DNA of 64,000 nucleotides from contig KE159563.1 of the NCBI GenBank assembly GCA_000403215.2, positions 118,311-182,310 of the forward strand, given 5' to 3'. A program made the position numbers and the translations under genes. The notes under the pieces were generated by a model. The model was not told the origin of the DNA. It searched no databases and was given only the letters and a program-made list of their open reading frames with translations. This stretch comes from Lachnospiraceae bacterium A4. Lineage in GTDB: Bacteria; Bacillota; Clostridia; Lachnospirales; Lachnospiraceae. Positions 8,109-17,291 of this stretch are shown here, one piece after another. How positions within the stretch are numbered: the first letter of the stretch is position 1; every line of letters starts with the position of its first letter.

Positions 8109-9239
8109 TTACAGCCTGTCTAACTCCTCCTGAAGCCGCGCCAAATCCTCCCGAATGGCGATGTGCTGCGGACATGCCTGTTCACATTTTCCGCACTTGA
8201 CACAGTTTGAAGCCTTTTTCGCCGCCTCGATGTCCTGCGTCCAGTTCCACTTTGTCTCATTTACATTTTCATAGATATGATACTGGTTCCAGATCGCAAA
8301 ACACCGGGGAATGTCAACCCCCGCCGGGCACGGCATACAGTAGCGGCAGTTCGTACACCCGTTCTGCACCCTCTTTCGCAGCGCCTCTGCCGCCTGTTCA
8401 ATGATGCGCTGTTCCGCCTCGCTAAGCGGCTCAAAATCCGAAAAGGTTTTCAGGTTATCCTCCACCTGCGCCATCGTTGACATGCCGCTTAAAACCACCT
8501 TCACATTGTCAAAACTTCCCACATAGCGCAGCGCCCAAGACGATGTTGACGCCTCGGGACGCGCCTTCTTGAACAGCTCGTCAATGCCATCGTGCGGCAG
8601 CTTTGCAAGTGATCCGCCCTTTACCGGCTCCATGATAATCATAGGAATGCCAAGCTTCTCTGCAAGCGCTACACCTTTCAATGTCGCCTGTGTGTCTTTG
8701 TCCATATAATTGAGCTGAATCTGGCAGAAGTCCCACTTGTATGAGGTCAGAATCTCCTCAAATACCTCATATCCGTCATGGAACGAAAACCCGAGATATT
8801 TGATTTTTCCTGCTACACGGAGTTTTTCACAGTACGCCAGAATTCCAAGCTCCTTAATTACGTTCCAGTGCGCACTATTCAGCGCGTGCATCAGATAAAA
8901 ATCAATATAGTCTTTTTGCAGGCGCTCTAGCTGCTCATGAAAAATGCGCTCCGCGTCCGCAATGCTTTTGACATCCCATATAGGCAGCTTTGTCGCCAGA
9001 TAATACGAATCCCGCGGATAGCGCGCAAGCGCCTTTCCCGTCACCGCCTCGCTCGTACCGCCATGATAGGGATAGGCTGTATCAAAATATGTAACGCCCG
9101 ACTGATACGCTGTATCAATCATGGCAAGCGCCTCCTTTTCATCAATACTGCCGTCCGCATTCGTCGGAAACCGCATACATCCAAATCCCAGCAAAGATGT
9201 GCTGATTCCAAGTTTTTCCATTTTCCTGTACTCCATCAT
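8109..9239 (-). CDS. Aldo/keto reductase with C-terminal 2[4Fe-4S] ferredoxin domain
   Basis: 376 residues. The N-terminal 280 residues are an aldo/keto reductase TIM barrel: FDTAYPYHG holds the tetrad Asp and Tyr, YLATKLPIW the Lys and LMHALN the His. The C-terminal 90 residues carry CTNCRYCMPCPAGVDIP and CVKCGKCEQACPQ, two four-cysteine clusters. Such fusions are common in anaerobic Clostridia and presumably pass electrons between NAD(P)H and ferredoxin or reduce an unidentified carbonyl. The start is the ATG at 9239 after AAAGGAG, giving MMEYRKMEKLG; an open upstream extension to 9317 has no ribosome site. Substrate unknown. Confidence 0.88.
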   Translation of the reverse strand: MMEYRKMEKLGISTSLLGFGCMRFPTNADGSIDEKEALAMIDTAYQSGVTYFDTAYPYHGGTSEAVTGKALARYPRDSYYLATKLPIWDVKSIADAERIFHEQLERLQKDYIDFYLMHALNSAHWNVIKELGILAYCEKLRVAGKIKYLGFSFHDGYEVFEEILTSYKWDFCQIQLNYMDKDTQATLKGVALAEKLGIPMIIMEPVKGGSLAKLPHDGIDELFKKARPEASTSSWALRYVGSFDNVKVVLSGMSTMAQVEDNLKTFSDFEPLSEAEQRIIEQAAEALRKRVQNGCTNCRYCMPCPAGVDIPRCFAIWNQYHIYENVNETKWNWTQDIEAAKKASNCVKCGKCEQACPQHIAIREDLARLQEELDRL

Positions 9240-9306
9240 TTTTCTCCTTTCTAAATCCGTTTTCTTGTTCTTTCTCTCGAACCTGTCATGTCGCGGCACA
9301 GACCTG

Positions 9307-12300
9307 CTACGCGTCATACAGCATCGTAAAATCTGTCAATACTTTATTTGTATAAGACATCATCAGCTCTGCCTCTTTTTCTATAAGGCCATACTTTTTG
9401 TATTTCAACACGAAATTCGGCGTCCCTTTGGCAGAAAATTCCAGCACGCCCTGATACTTTGCCATCAGCTCTGGCAGACGCTCGACATGCACTGGCGCAT
9501 AGGGTTCCATAAAAAATGTGATTTGTCCCATCTTTCCTTTGATCTCTGTCACATAACGGCGATGCGCCATGACGCGGATCAATGAAATCTGTATCAGATT
9601 CTCGACAGATTTCGGCACCGTGCCAAAACGGTCCTTGAGCTCCTTTCTCATATCGTCGCATTCCGCCTCATTCTCAAGGCTTGCGATGCGCTTGTAGATC
9701 TCAAGCTTCTGAACCTCATTGACAATATACTCCGGCGGAATAAACGCATCGACGTCCATATCGACATACGTATCAAAATCCTCCTCCGCCTTCTTCATGC
9801 CCTTGAGGGTCTTGACCGCCTCGTTGAGCATCTTGCAGTACAGGTCATAGCCGACTGCCTCCATATGTCCGTGCTGCCGCTCGCCTAACAGATTGCCCGC
9901 GCCTCTGATCTCAAGATCCTTCATGGCAATCTTAAACCCGCTGCCCAAGTCTGTAAACTCCCTGATTGCCTGAAGCCGTTTCTCCGCGATCTCCTTTAGC
10001 ATTTTATCTTTTTTGTACATTAAGAAAGCGTATGAAGTGCGGTTTGAGCGTCCCACACGCCCCCTGAGCTGATAGAGCTGTGACAGCCCCATCGCATCGG
10101 AATCATGGATAATCATGGTGTTGACATTGGAGATATCCAGCCCAGTCTCGATGATTGTCGTCGCCACCAGCACATCAATCTCTGCGTTGATAAACTGAAA
10201 CATGATCTTCTCCAGCTCATGCTCCTTCATCTGACCGTGGGCAAACGCCACATTCGCCTCCGGCACAAGGCGTGCAACCTGGCTGGTGATCTCCTCAATA
10301 TTGTTGACACGGTTGTATACATAGTACACCTGCCCCTGTCTGGACAGCTCACGCACAATCGCCTCACGCACCATTTCCTCATTGTACTCCATGACATATG
10401 TCTGTATCGGCTGGCGCTCGCCGGGCGCTTCCTCCAACACGCTCATATCACGGATTCCTACAAGACTCATGTGCAGTGTCCTTGGGATCGGCGTCGCAGT
10501 CAGCGTCAGCACGTCCACATCGTCCTTGATCTGCTTGATTTTCTCCTTGTGGCGCACGCCAAAACGCTGTTCCTCGTCAATCACAAGAAGGCCCAGATCT
10601 TTGTAGATGACATCCGCCGACAACAGCCTGTGCGTGCCGATCACGATGTCCACAAGCCCCTTTTTTAATCCCTCTATTGTCTTCTTGATCTCCCCTGCTG
10701 TCCGAAAGCGCGACATCATTTCGACGCGCACCGGAAAATCCTTCATGCGCTGCAGGAAAGTATTGTAATGCTGCTGTGCAAGAATTGTCGTTGGCACAAG
10801 GTATGCGACCTGCTTGCCGTCCTGCACCGCCTTGAACGCCGCGCGTATGGCGATCTCCGTCTTGCCGTAGCCCACATCGCCGCAAATCAGACGGTCCATG
10901 ATGCGCGGGCTCTCCATATCACTCTTCGTTGCCTCGATGGCCAGCAGCTGATCCCCTGTCTCCTCAAAAGGAAACATCTCCTCAAACTCCTGTTGCCAGA
11001 CCGTATCCTTGCTAAAGAGGAAGCCCTCTTTTTGCTGGCGGATCGCATAGAGCTCCACCAAATCCTTTGCGATCTCATTGACAGCCGCCTTCACGCGCGA
11101 TTTGGTCTTTGTCCACTCCTGCGTGCCGAGTTTGTTCAGCTTAGGCTTTTTTGCCGCGTCGGACGAGGCATATTTCTGAATCACATCAAGTCCCGTCGCA
11201 AGGACATAGAGATTGCCGCCGTCACGGTACTCAATCTTGATATAATCCTTCACCACCCTGTCTACTGCGACCTTCTCAATCCCCTTGTAGACGCCCAGAC
11301 CATGGCTTTCATGCACAACATAGTCCCCAACCTTGAGATCTGAAAAATTCTGGATTTTCTGCCCTTCGTAAGTCTTTTTCTTCTTTTTGCGCTGCTGCCT
11401 GCCAAAGATGTCCGTCTCTGAGATCACCACAAATTTCAACAACGGATACTCAAACCCTTTGAGCACGGAACCGTGATAAGTCATAATCTCCCCCGGCTGC
11501 AACACCCTGTCCGAATCCTCCGAGTAAAACGCCGTCAAGCCCTCATCCATCAAGTCAGAGGCAAGACGCTTCGCCCGCGTCGCGGAAGCTGACAGCAGCA
11601 GCACTCTATATCCCTGTTTTTTATAATGGTTCAAATCCTTCACAAGTTCTGCAAAGCTATTATTATAGGAAGAAATATTTCTCGCACTGACTGCCGAGCG
11701 CTGTGGGAATTTGATGCCAAAGCTCTTGAACTCCATCGTTGACAGCGCGAGAATGCGCTCACTCTCCAGCTTCGCCAGAATCTCCTGCACAGAAAACAGC
11801 ACCGCCATCTGCTTTGGCAGAATATACCCCTTCTCTGCACGGTTTGTCATGCTCTCCCGAAATTCCAGCTCCACAGCCCTCGCGTGCTCCTCGATGCGCA
11901 GCGGTTCATCAAGATAGACACAGCAGCGCCGGTTGCGGAACAAATCCGTAAACGACATTGTATCCTCATAAAAATAATTGATATAGCTGTCAAGATTCAC
12001 TAAATTCTGAAACTGTGTCACCTGTTCTCTCAAATCCGAAACTGCCGTCTCAAGCCGGTATGCCTCCTCTGGCTTGGTCTGTTCGCGAAACTGTTTCGCC
12101 CGCGCCTTGCAATCCTGCTCAATCCTGCGAAATCCCTCGTCAATCACAGGCTGCGGCAGAATCAGCTCCGCCGCCGGATAAATACACACTTGTGTCACAT
12201 TTTCCTCGATGGAGCGCTGGCTGAGCACATCAAAGGTGCGCATTGACTCCACCGCATCTCCCCACAGCTCAATGCGGACAGGATTCTCCGCCGTCAGATC

Positions 12301-12843
12301 AAAAATATCGACAATGCCCCCGCGAATGGAAAACTGCCCCGGCGCCTCGACCTGATAACTTTTCTCATATCCCATCGCCACAAGTTTGCGCGCGAGCGCC
12401 CGCTCTTCTATCACGCTGTCTTTGTCAATACAGATCACATTGTCCTCAATCACGGACAGCGGCAGCTGGTGTGCCATCAGCGCGGCAAAGGTCGTGACGA
12501 TCGTGACTGGCTTCCCTTCCAAAATCCTGCGCTGCACGCCGATGCGTTCCTTTGACAACTGATTGCCATGTACGTCCGCCTGATAGAAAATCAAATCCTT
12601 TGCCGGATAAAAATACGACTCACGGCAGTACAGGCGGCAGTCCTCGAGAAGCTCACGCGCCTTGATGTCGCTGTAGGTCACGATCAGTTTCACCTCATAG
12701 TCCTTGTCCGTGCCAAATATCATATGAAGCTTCTGCGAATCCACACAGCCGCTGACGCTCGCCTTGCCGCCGCTTTGCATTAGTGCCCTTGTAATCTCCT
12801 CATACTCGCCAAGCTCTCTAAGCGGTGCCAATAATGTGTTCAT
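9307..12843 (-). CDS. mfd: Transcription-repair coupling factor Mfd
   Basis: 1178 residues, normal for the family. The protein displaces RNA polymerase stalled at DNA lesions and recruits UvrA. Seen: an N-terminal UvrB-homology region, the RNA polymerase interaction (CarD-like) domain around residues 500-565 with VGDYVVHESHGLGVYKG, a RecG-like translocase with Walker A GDVGYGKTEIAIRAA near 655 and DEEQ box VIDEEQRFGV, helicase C-lobe ending RGRVGRSNR, and the C-terminal TRCF domain. It starts two bases after the pth stop, so the two genes are co-transcribed, as is usual in Firmicutes. Confidence 0.97.
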   Translation of the reverse strand: MNTLLAPLRELGEYEEITRALMQSGGKASVSGCVDSQKLHMIFGTDKDYEVKLIVTYSDIKARELLEDCRLYCRESYFYPAKDLIFYQADVHGNQLSKERIGVQRRILEGKPVTIVTTFAALMAHQLPLSVIEDNVICIDKDSVIEERALARKLVAMGYEKSYQVEAPGQFSIRGGIVDIFDLTAENPVRIELWGDAVESMRTFDVLSQRSIEENVTQVCIYPAAELILPQPVIDEGFRRIEQDCKARAKQFREQTKPEEAYRLETAVSDLREQVTQFQNLVNLDSYINYFYEDTMSFTDLFRNRRCCVYLDEPLRIEEHARAVELEFRESMTNRAEKGYILPKQMAVLFSVQEILAKLESERILALSTMEFKSFGIKFPQRSAVSARNISSYNNSFAELVKDLNHYKKQGYRVLLLSASATRAKRLASDLMDEGLTAFYSEDSDRVLQPGEIMTYHGSVLKGFEYPLLKFVVISETDIFGRQQRKKKKKTYEGQKIQNFSDLKVGDYVVHESHGLGVYKGIEKVAVDRVVKDYIKIEYRDGGNLYVLATGLDVIQKYASSDAAKKPKLNKLGTQEWTKTKSRVKAAVNEIAKDLVELYAIRQQKEGFLFSKDTVWQQEFEEMFPFEETGDQLLAIEATKSDMESPRIMDRLICGDVGYGKTEIAIRAAFKAVQDGKQVAYLVPTTILAQQHYNTFLQRMKDFPVRVEMMSRFRTAGEIKKTIEGLKKGLVDIVIGTHRLLSADVIYKDLGLLVIDEEQRFGVRHKEKIKQIKDDVDVLTLTATPIPRTLHMSLVGIRDMSVLEEAPGERQPIQTYVMEYNEEMVREAIVRELSRQGQVYYVYNRVNNIEEITSQVARLVPEANVAFAHGQMKEHELEKIMFQFINAEIDVLVATTIIETGLDISNVNTMIIHDSDAMGLSQLYQLRGRVGRSNRTSYAFLMYKKDKMLKEIAEKRLQAIREFTDLGSGFKIAMKDLEIRGAGNLLGERQHGHMEAVGYDLYCKMLNEAVKTLKGMKKAEEDFDTYVDMDVDAFIPPEYIVNEVQKLEIYKRIASLENEAECDDMRKELKDRFGTVPKSVENLIQISLIRVMAHRRYVTEIKGKMGQITFFMEPYAPVHVERLPELMAKYQGVLEFSAKGTPNFVLKYKKYGLIEKEAELMMSYTNKVLTDFTMLYDA

Positions 12844-12845
12844 AT

Positions 12846-13430
12846 TTATTCACCTTTTGACTTTTTATTATATTGATTCATTGCCGCGTCCACCTTGTCC
12901 TCCAGCATCAGGCTGACCGCACCGTCCACGTTCTCAAGGCTCTCCTTCATCACTTCCAGCTCTTCCTTGCTGAAATGTCCCAGCACATAATCCACCAAAT
13001 CATATCCTTTGGGCTTCTCTCCCACGCCAATCTTGATGCGCAGAAACGTGTCGCTTTTGAGATTGGCGATGATATTTTTGATGCCGTTGTGTCCGCCTGC
13101 ACTGCCCTTCTTGCGGATACGCAATTGTCCCACATCGAGGCTGATATCGTCATATATGACAATCAGATCGCTTTCAGCGTCCGCCTTATAATAATCCACC
13201 ACTGCGCGAATCGCCTCGCCGCTTAGATTCATATACGTGAGCGGCTTCACCAGCACCACCTTCGTGCCGCCGATCACACCCTTTCCAATCAGCGCCTTGT
13301 GCTTGCAGTCCATCACACTGATATGATATTTGTCCGCGAGCGCGTCAATCGCCATAAAACCGATATTGTGGCGTGTATTTTCATATTCCTTTGTCGGGTT
13401 TCCAAGCCCTGCAATGATCACCATCTTCAT
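12846..13430 (-). CDS. pth: Peptidyl-tRNA hydrolase
   Basis: About 194 residues from ATG 13430 (MKMVIIAGLGNPTKEYENT). It cleaves peptidyl-tRNA released from stalled ribosomes. Visible residues include the Asn of GLGNP, the catalytic His in TRHNIGF, Asp in YDDISLDVG, and GSAGGHNGIKNI. The frame stays open to 13577, which would add about 49 residues rich in Ala, Glu and Lys, but that extension would overlap the end of the small DUF6472-like gene (stop at 13546) and family members start at the MVIIAGLGNP position. GGAACGGGGA lies directly before ATG 13430 and six bases before the second ATG (13424), which may be the true start. Confidence 0.92.
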   Translation of the reverse strand: MKMVIIAGLGNPTKEYENTRHNIGFMAIDALADKYHISVMDCKHKALIGKGVIGGTKVVLVKPLTYMNLSGEAIRAVVDYYKADAESDLIVIYDDISLDVGQLRIRKKGSAGGHNGIKNIIANLKSDTFLRIKIGVGEKPKGYDLVDYVLGHFSKEELEVMKESLENVDGAVSLMLEDKVDAAMNQYNKKSKGE

Positions 13431-13545
13431 TCCCCGTTCCTGTATGTCTGACTCCTGCTTCGTCTTTGTCTCTGCTGCTGTTTGTGCCTGCGCGGCCGCC
13501 CTCTCTGGCTCCTCGGCTCTCTTGTCCCGCAGTCTGCCAAATATT

Positions 13546-13725
13546 TTAAATCTGTTTCCGAACCACTGCATACTCATCTCCGTTTCTATAAAGAGGGCAA
13601 GCTCTGTACTGCCGCTCCATCAAGCGCGCCGCATCGTCCTCGTCCAGATCTGCCTCGCAATAATAACATTCGTCGTCCTCGTCATATACATTATATGCAC
13701 AAGTGTCGCAATTTGAACTTCCCAT
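13546..13725 (-). CDS. Small Cys/Asp/Glu-rich DUF6472-like protein
   Basis: A 59-residue gene: ATG 13725 (MGSSNCDTCAYNVYDEDDE) to TAA 13546. Two CxxC-type pairs (CDTC and CYYC) and a C-terminal CPLY look like a small zinc-binding fold, followed by the closing DEYAVVRKQI. This is how I remember DUF6472 proteins of Lachnospiraceae, which sit before pth. The ribosome site is weak (TTGGAAGAAA). Its existence matters because it argues against the long N-terminal extension of pth. Function unknown. Confidence 0.75.
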   Translation of the reverse strand: MGSSNCDTCAYNVYDEDDECYYCEADLDEDDAARLMERQYRACPLYRNGDEYAVVRKQI

Positions 13726-13772
13726 TTTCTTCCAATCCCCGCTTTTTCTATAGATTCCTTACCACATGAAAA

Positions 13773-13808
13773 AGTGGAGAAAATCTGTTTTAAAATATTT
13801 TCTCCACT
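13773..13808 (-). terminator. Terminator after small membrane protein gene
   Basis: AGTGGAGAAAAT and ATTTTCTCCACT form a 12-base-pair stem, followed on the reverse strand by TTTTTCATG. Confidence 0.8.
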
Positions 13809-13827
13809 CTCACCCTGCTTCAAACGC

Positions 13828-14106
13828 TTACCACCCTCTCTTCTCCGCTGCCCGCTTTGCCTCCTGCAAATACGCAACATACTTGTCCGCCTCCTCCACG
13901 GCCTTTTTTCCTTCATCGGAATTGAGGTAAATGACATGATCGTCAATCGCAGCCGTGTACATGCTGACTTTCTTTCCATCCAGCTTAAAATTCCCCAAAC
14001 AAACACTCACAATCCCTGCCGCCAAAAACGGCAGCAGGAGCACTGCGCCCACCAATGGCATAAACAGTTTTCCATACTTCTTAAATTTTTCCGTCTCCTG
14101 ATACAT
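13828..14106 (-). CDS. Small single-pass membrane protein of unknown function
   Basis: 92 residues. After a charged N-terminus (MYQETEKFKKYGK) comes one strong hydrophobic helix at about residues 15-38 (LFMPLVGAVLLLPFLAAGI), then a soluble domain ending in an alpha-helical, Glu/Lys/Ala-rich tail. The ATG at 14106 is seven bases after GGAG. It could be exposed on the outer face, anchored by its N-terminal helix. I recognise no family. It is a single-gene unit with its own terminator. Confidence 0.65.
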   Translation of the reverse strand: MYQETEKFKKYGKLFMPLVGAVLLLPFLAAGIVSVCLGNFKLDGKKVSMYTAAIDDHVIYLNSDEGKKAVEEADKYVAYLQEAKRAAEKRGW

Positions 14107-14216
14107 CAACTGACTCCTTTGTATTCTTAGATTCTATATCAGCATACCATACATACGGTCTCTTTTCAACCCGAACATGAAAAGAGAGAAGCTGACGGGT
14201 GCCCGTGTGCATAAAA

Positions 14217-14242
14217 AGCCACCCGCTATGAACGGATGGCTC
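14217..14242 (-). terminator. Terminator after spoVG
   Basis: On the reverse strand GAGCCATCCG, a short loop and CGGGTGGCT form a stem followed by TTTTT. The sequence immediately beyond, GCCCGTGTGCATAAAAA on the forward strand (14201-14217), recurs exactly at 22401. Confidence 0.85.
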
Positions 14243-14268
14243 TCTTACCCACATTTTATTTCAATATT

Positions 14269-14550
14269 CTAAGAAACGGTCTCTTCGTCTGGCTCTAAGA
14301 GCGCCTTCTCATAACTTTCAAGAATTGTCTTTTGGATCGTATCCCTTGTGTTGGAATTGATTGGATGTGCAATGTCCCTATACTCTCCGTCTGCGGATTT
14401 CTTGCTTGGCATCGCGATGAAAAGCCCCTTCTCACCCTCGATGACCTTGATGTCATGAACTACAAATTCATCATCAAGCGTAATAGAAACTACTGCTTTC
14501 ATTTTTCCCTCTTTTGTGATTTTGCGAACGCGAACATCTGTTATTCTCAT
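14269..14550 (-). CDS. spoVG: Septation regulator SpoVG
   Basis: 93 residues from ATG 14550, after AAAGGGGGACAAAAGA. The sequence opens [11 protein letters not shown] and contains [20 protein letters not shown], the hallmark of SpoVG, a small DNA- and RNA-binding regulator affecting sporulation septation and, in other Firmicutes, cell-surface and virulence genes. The open frame extends seven codons further upstream without a ribosome site. It is monocistronic or follows glgD, from which it is separated by 38 bases. Confidence 0.95.
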   Translation of the reverse strand: MRITDVRVRKITKEGKMKAVVSITLDDEFVVHDIKVIEGEKGLFIAMPSKKSADGEYRDIAHPINSNTRDTIQKTILESYEKALLEPDEETVS

Positions 14551-14588
14551 TCTTTTGTCCCCCTTTTGCAAGTCATTGATTCAAATTT

Positions 14589-15707
14589 TTACAGAACATA
14601 CCTCTCATTCTTCTCTACCACAACCTTGATGCCAGTCTCCCCGACATGGTGTGAGTTTGCGCGAATGGTATCACGGCTTTCTACAATACAGTTTTCAATG
14701 TGGGTATTATCGCCAAGATACACATCATTTAAAATGATGGAGTTTTTAATAGTACAATTGTTGCCGACGAACACCTCTTTAAACAAGATGGAATTTTCCA
14801 CTGTGCCGTTGATGATACAACCGCTCGATACCAGACTGTTTCTGACATGAGCCCCCGGGTTATACTTCGCTGGCGGCAGGTCATCGACCTTGGAATATAC
14901 ATCGGGATACTGTTTGAAAAAATAATCGCGGATCTCTTTCTTGAGGAAATCCATATTGGTACCGTAGTAATCCTCAACTGTCGCGATGTTTCTCCAGTAA
15001 GATTCAATCTTGTATCCGTATATCCGCTTCACATCTTTATAGCGTATCAGGATATCCTGCACGAGATCGTGCCTTCCCTCCTCAGCGCTCTTCTCAATCA
15101 GTTCGATGAGCTGTCTGCGGCGAATCACATAAATCCCGCACGATACGGTCTTAGACCGTGCCACCATCGGCTTCTCCTCGAACTCCTCAATACGGCCGTC
15201 GTCGTTCATCCTGACAACGCCGTACCTGTCCACATCTGCGTCCTCCGGCATCTCCTTTACGACCACCGTAACGTCCGCCTTCTTTGCAATGTGATACTCT
15301 AACACTTTATTGTAATCCATCTTGTAGACACAATCGCCTGTCGCGATCACTACATATGGCTCGTGACTTCTTTTTAAAAATAGGAGATTCTGGTAAATAC
15401 TGTCCGCTGTCCCCTGATACCAGTTGCTGTTCTCCGGTGTGACTGTCGGTGTAAATGTGTATAAACCTCCCTGTTTGCGTCCAAAATCCCACCACTTTGA
15501 GGAGCTTAAATGCTCATGAAGGCTTCTTGAATTATACTGCGTGATCACCGCAACCTTCTGGATGTGTGAGTTGGACATATTACTCAATACAAAATCTATA
15601 CTCCGATAACTGCCTGCGATCGGCATGGCTGAGATCGCCCTCTTGTGGGAGAGCGCTCCCATCTTTCTGCTGTTTCCACCTGCTAATACAATACCTAATG
15701 CTCTCAT
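14589..15707 (-). CDS. glgD: Glucose-1-phosphate adenylyltransferase-like subunit GlgD
   Basis: About 372 residues: an N-terminal nucleotidyltransferase-like Rossmann domain (MRALGIVLAGGNSRKMG) and a C-terminal left-handed beta-helix with hexapeptide-like repeats (from about residue 275). GlgD is the non-catalytic or weakly catalytic partner of GlgC in Firmicutes ADP-glucose pyrophosphorylase; the GlgC catalytic GGxGxRL motif is degenerate here. The ATG at 15707 follows AAAGGTGGG by eight bases and comes one base after the glgC stop, so the two are translationally coupled. The complex supplies ADP-glucose for glycogen. Confidence 0.92.
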   Translation of the reverse strand: MRALGIVLAGGNSRKMGALSHKRAISAMPIAGSYRSIDFVLSNMSNSHIQKVAVITQYNSRSLHEHLSSSKWWDFGRKQGGLYTFTPTVTPENSNWYQGTADSIYQNLLFLKRSHEPYVVIATGDCVYKMDYNKVLEYHIAKKADVTVVVKEMPEDADVDRYGVVRMNDDGRIEEFEEKPMVARSKTVSCGIYVIRRRQLIELIEKSAEEGRHDLVQDILIRYKDVKRIYGYKIESYWRNIATVEDYYGTNMDFLKKEIRDYFFKQYPDVYSKVDDLPPAKYNPGAHVRNSLVSSGCIINGTVENSILFKEVFVGNNCTIKNSIILNDVYLGDNTHIENCIVESRDTIRANSHHVGETGIKVVVEKNERYVL

Positions 15708-15708
15708 A

Positions 15709-16977
15709 TCACTCACCCACCTTTATCAATGTCTTGCCGCTGTCCAAAACGCTGTTTGGGTAATCAGACGCCACTGTCTCACCCATCACGACAGCATTCT
15801 TACCGATCTTAACATTGGCGGGAACAACTGTTTTCTCTCCAATTGTGACAAGTCCGCTATTGTAGATGTCCGGTCTGGTATCATTCTCCTTCTCAGGAAG
15901 TGTGCCAAGCTGTGTACCGCTGCCAATCTGTGCAAACTCATCTATAATTGCCTTCTCGATCGTACACTTGTCACCTATCTGTGCCTGATTCATGATAATA
16001 GAATTGCGCACGATAGTCCCTTCTCCGATCGTGACACCGCAGCCGATCACCGAATTGAAAACTTGTCCATAAATCTCAGAGCCTTCTCCGATGATACTGC
16101 GCTCTACTACGCTGTCCGGCGCGATATACTGGGGCGGGAGAATCTCGCTCTTGGTGTAGATTTTCCAGTATTCCTCATAGAGATTAAACTCGGGAACAAT
16201 ATCGATCAGCTCCATATTGGCTTCCCAATAAGAGCTCAGCGTCCCCACGTCCTTCCAGTATCCGTTAAACTCGTAGGAATACATCGGGCAGCCCTTCTCA
16301 TGGCAGTATGGAATGACATGTTTTCCAAAATCAAGCGCTGGCTGGTCTGCTTTGGCGATCAGTGCCTCTTTGAGCGTTCTCCAGTTAAATATGTAAATTC
16401 CCATAGAAGCGAGATTGCTTCTCGGATTTTCTGGCTTCTCTTCAAAGTCAATAATCTTCTTGTTCTCGTCAGTGATCACAATGCCAAAACGCTTTGCCTC
16501 CTCAATTGGAACAGGCATGGAAGCGATGGTCACTTCCGAACCGCTCTCCTTGTGGAAGTCCAGCATCACTTCGTAATCCATCTTGTAAATATGATCCCCT
16601 GAGAGAATCAGCACATAGTCAGGATTATAATTCTCCATATATTCAAGATTCTGAAAGATAGCATTGGCAGTTCCAGTATACCATTCACTCTCACTGCTCT
16701 TTTCATAGGGCGGTAATACCGTCACGCCACCGACATTGCGGTCCAAATCCCATGGAATACCGATACCGATGTGTGTGTTCAGCTTTAACGGCTGATACTG
16801 TGTAAGCACTCCGACTGTGTCGATACCGGAATTAATACAGTTGCTGAGCGGGAAATCAATGATTCGGTACTTTCCGCCGAAAGCAACAGCCGGTTTTGCC
16901 ATTTTCGATGTCAGGACCCCCAGTCTCGAACCCTGTCCACCTGCTAAAAGCATGGCGATCATTTCTTTTTTAATCAT
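15709..16977 (-). CDS. glgC: Glucose-1-phosphate adenylyltransferase GlgC
   Basis: 422 residues. It makes ADP-glucose from glucose-1-phosphate and ATP, the committed step of glycogen synthesis. The N-terminal [15 protein letters not shown] nucleotide-binding loop, the [14 protein letters not shown] segment with the metal-binding Asp, and FEEKP are all present; the C-terminal third is a left-handed beta-helix that in this family binds allosteric effectors. ATG 16977 follows AGGGGTGACAAC. It leads a glgC-glgD operon; glgA, glgB and glgP are not in the window. Confidence 0.95.
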   Translation of the reverse strand: MIKKEMIAMLLAGGQGSRLGVLTSKMAKPAVAFGGKYRIIDFPLSNCINSGIDTVGVLTQYQPLKLNTHIGIGIPWDLDRNVGGVTVLPPYEKSSESEWYTGTANAIFQNLEYMENYNPDYVLILSGDHIYKMDYEVMLDFHKESGSEVTIASMPVPIEEAKRFGIVITDENKKIIDFEEKPENPRSNLASMGIYIFNWRTLKEALIAKADQPALDFGKHVIPYCHEKGCPMYSYEFNGYWKDVGTLSSYWEANMELIDIVPEFNLYEEYWKIYTKSEILPPQYIAPDSVVERSIIGEGSEIYGQVFNSVIGCGVTIGEGTIVRNSIIMNQAQIGDKCTIEKAIIDEFAQIGSGTQLGTLPEKENDTRPDIYNSGLVTIGEKTVVPANVKIGKNAVVMGETVASDYPNSVLDSGKTLIKVGE

Positions 16978-17291
16978 GTTGTCACCCCTACTTGCTTAAT
17001 AATGGGTTTCAGACCCTACTATATTATAACATACATTTTCGTTAAAGGAAACAACTTTCATGGCTTTCACAAGAATATTTTTATATATTTTTCATGGTTA
17101 CATAAGATATATCGGTGCTATTTGACAAAGCTTAATACAATATTTGAAAAATTTCGCATATTTTGGATAATTTGCTGATTGGCATCATATGTATATAGGA
17201 GAACACAATTTATTTTTTTACCTATGGAAAAGTTCTCTTATGAGGTGTATATTATAAAAGAAGAATCTATTTCAGGAAGGAACATAAAACC
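16978..17291. other. Divergent intergenic region between glgC and murC
   Basis: No gene is seen in 314 bases. On the reverse strand an extended -10 box TGTTATAAT (17031-17023) is a plausible glgC promoter. For murC, TTGACA at 17123-17128 is a good -35 but has no well-spaced -10; several AT-rich -10 candidates lie downstream. The murC ribosome site is AGGAAGGAAC at 17273-17282. Confidence 0.45.

Noticed and set aside
10105..11343. Long forward frames opposite mfd
   Set aside because: Antisense shadows of a well-conserved gene; no ribosome sites, and His/Leu-rich translations typical of the complementary strand.
13431..13577. N-terminal extension of Pth
   Set aside because: It overlaps the DUF6472-like gene and is absent from family members; kept only as an alternative.
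13620..14006. Long reverse frame across the small membrane gene and the DUF6472-like gene
   Set aside because: It crosses a strong terminator and two better-supported genes in other frames; composition is Arg-rich noise.
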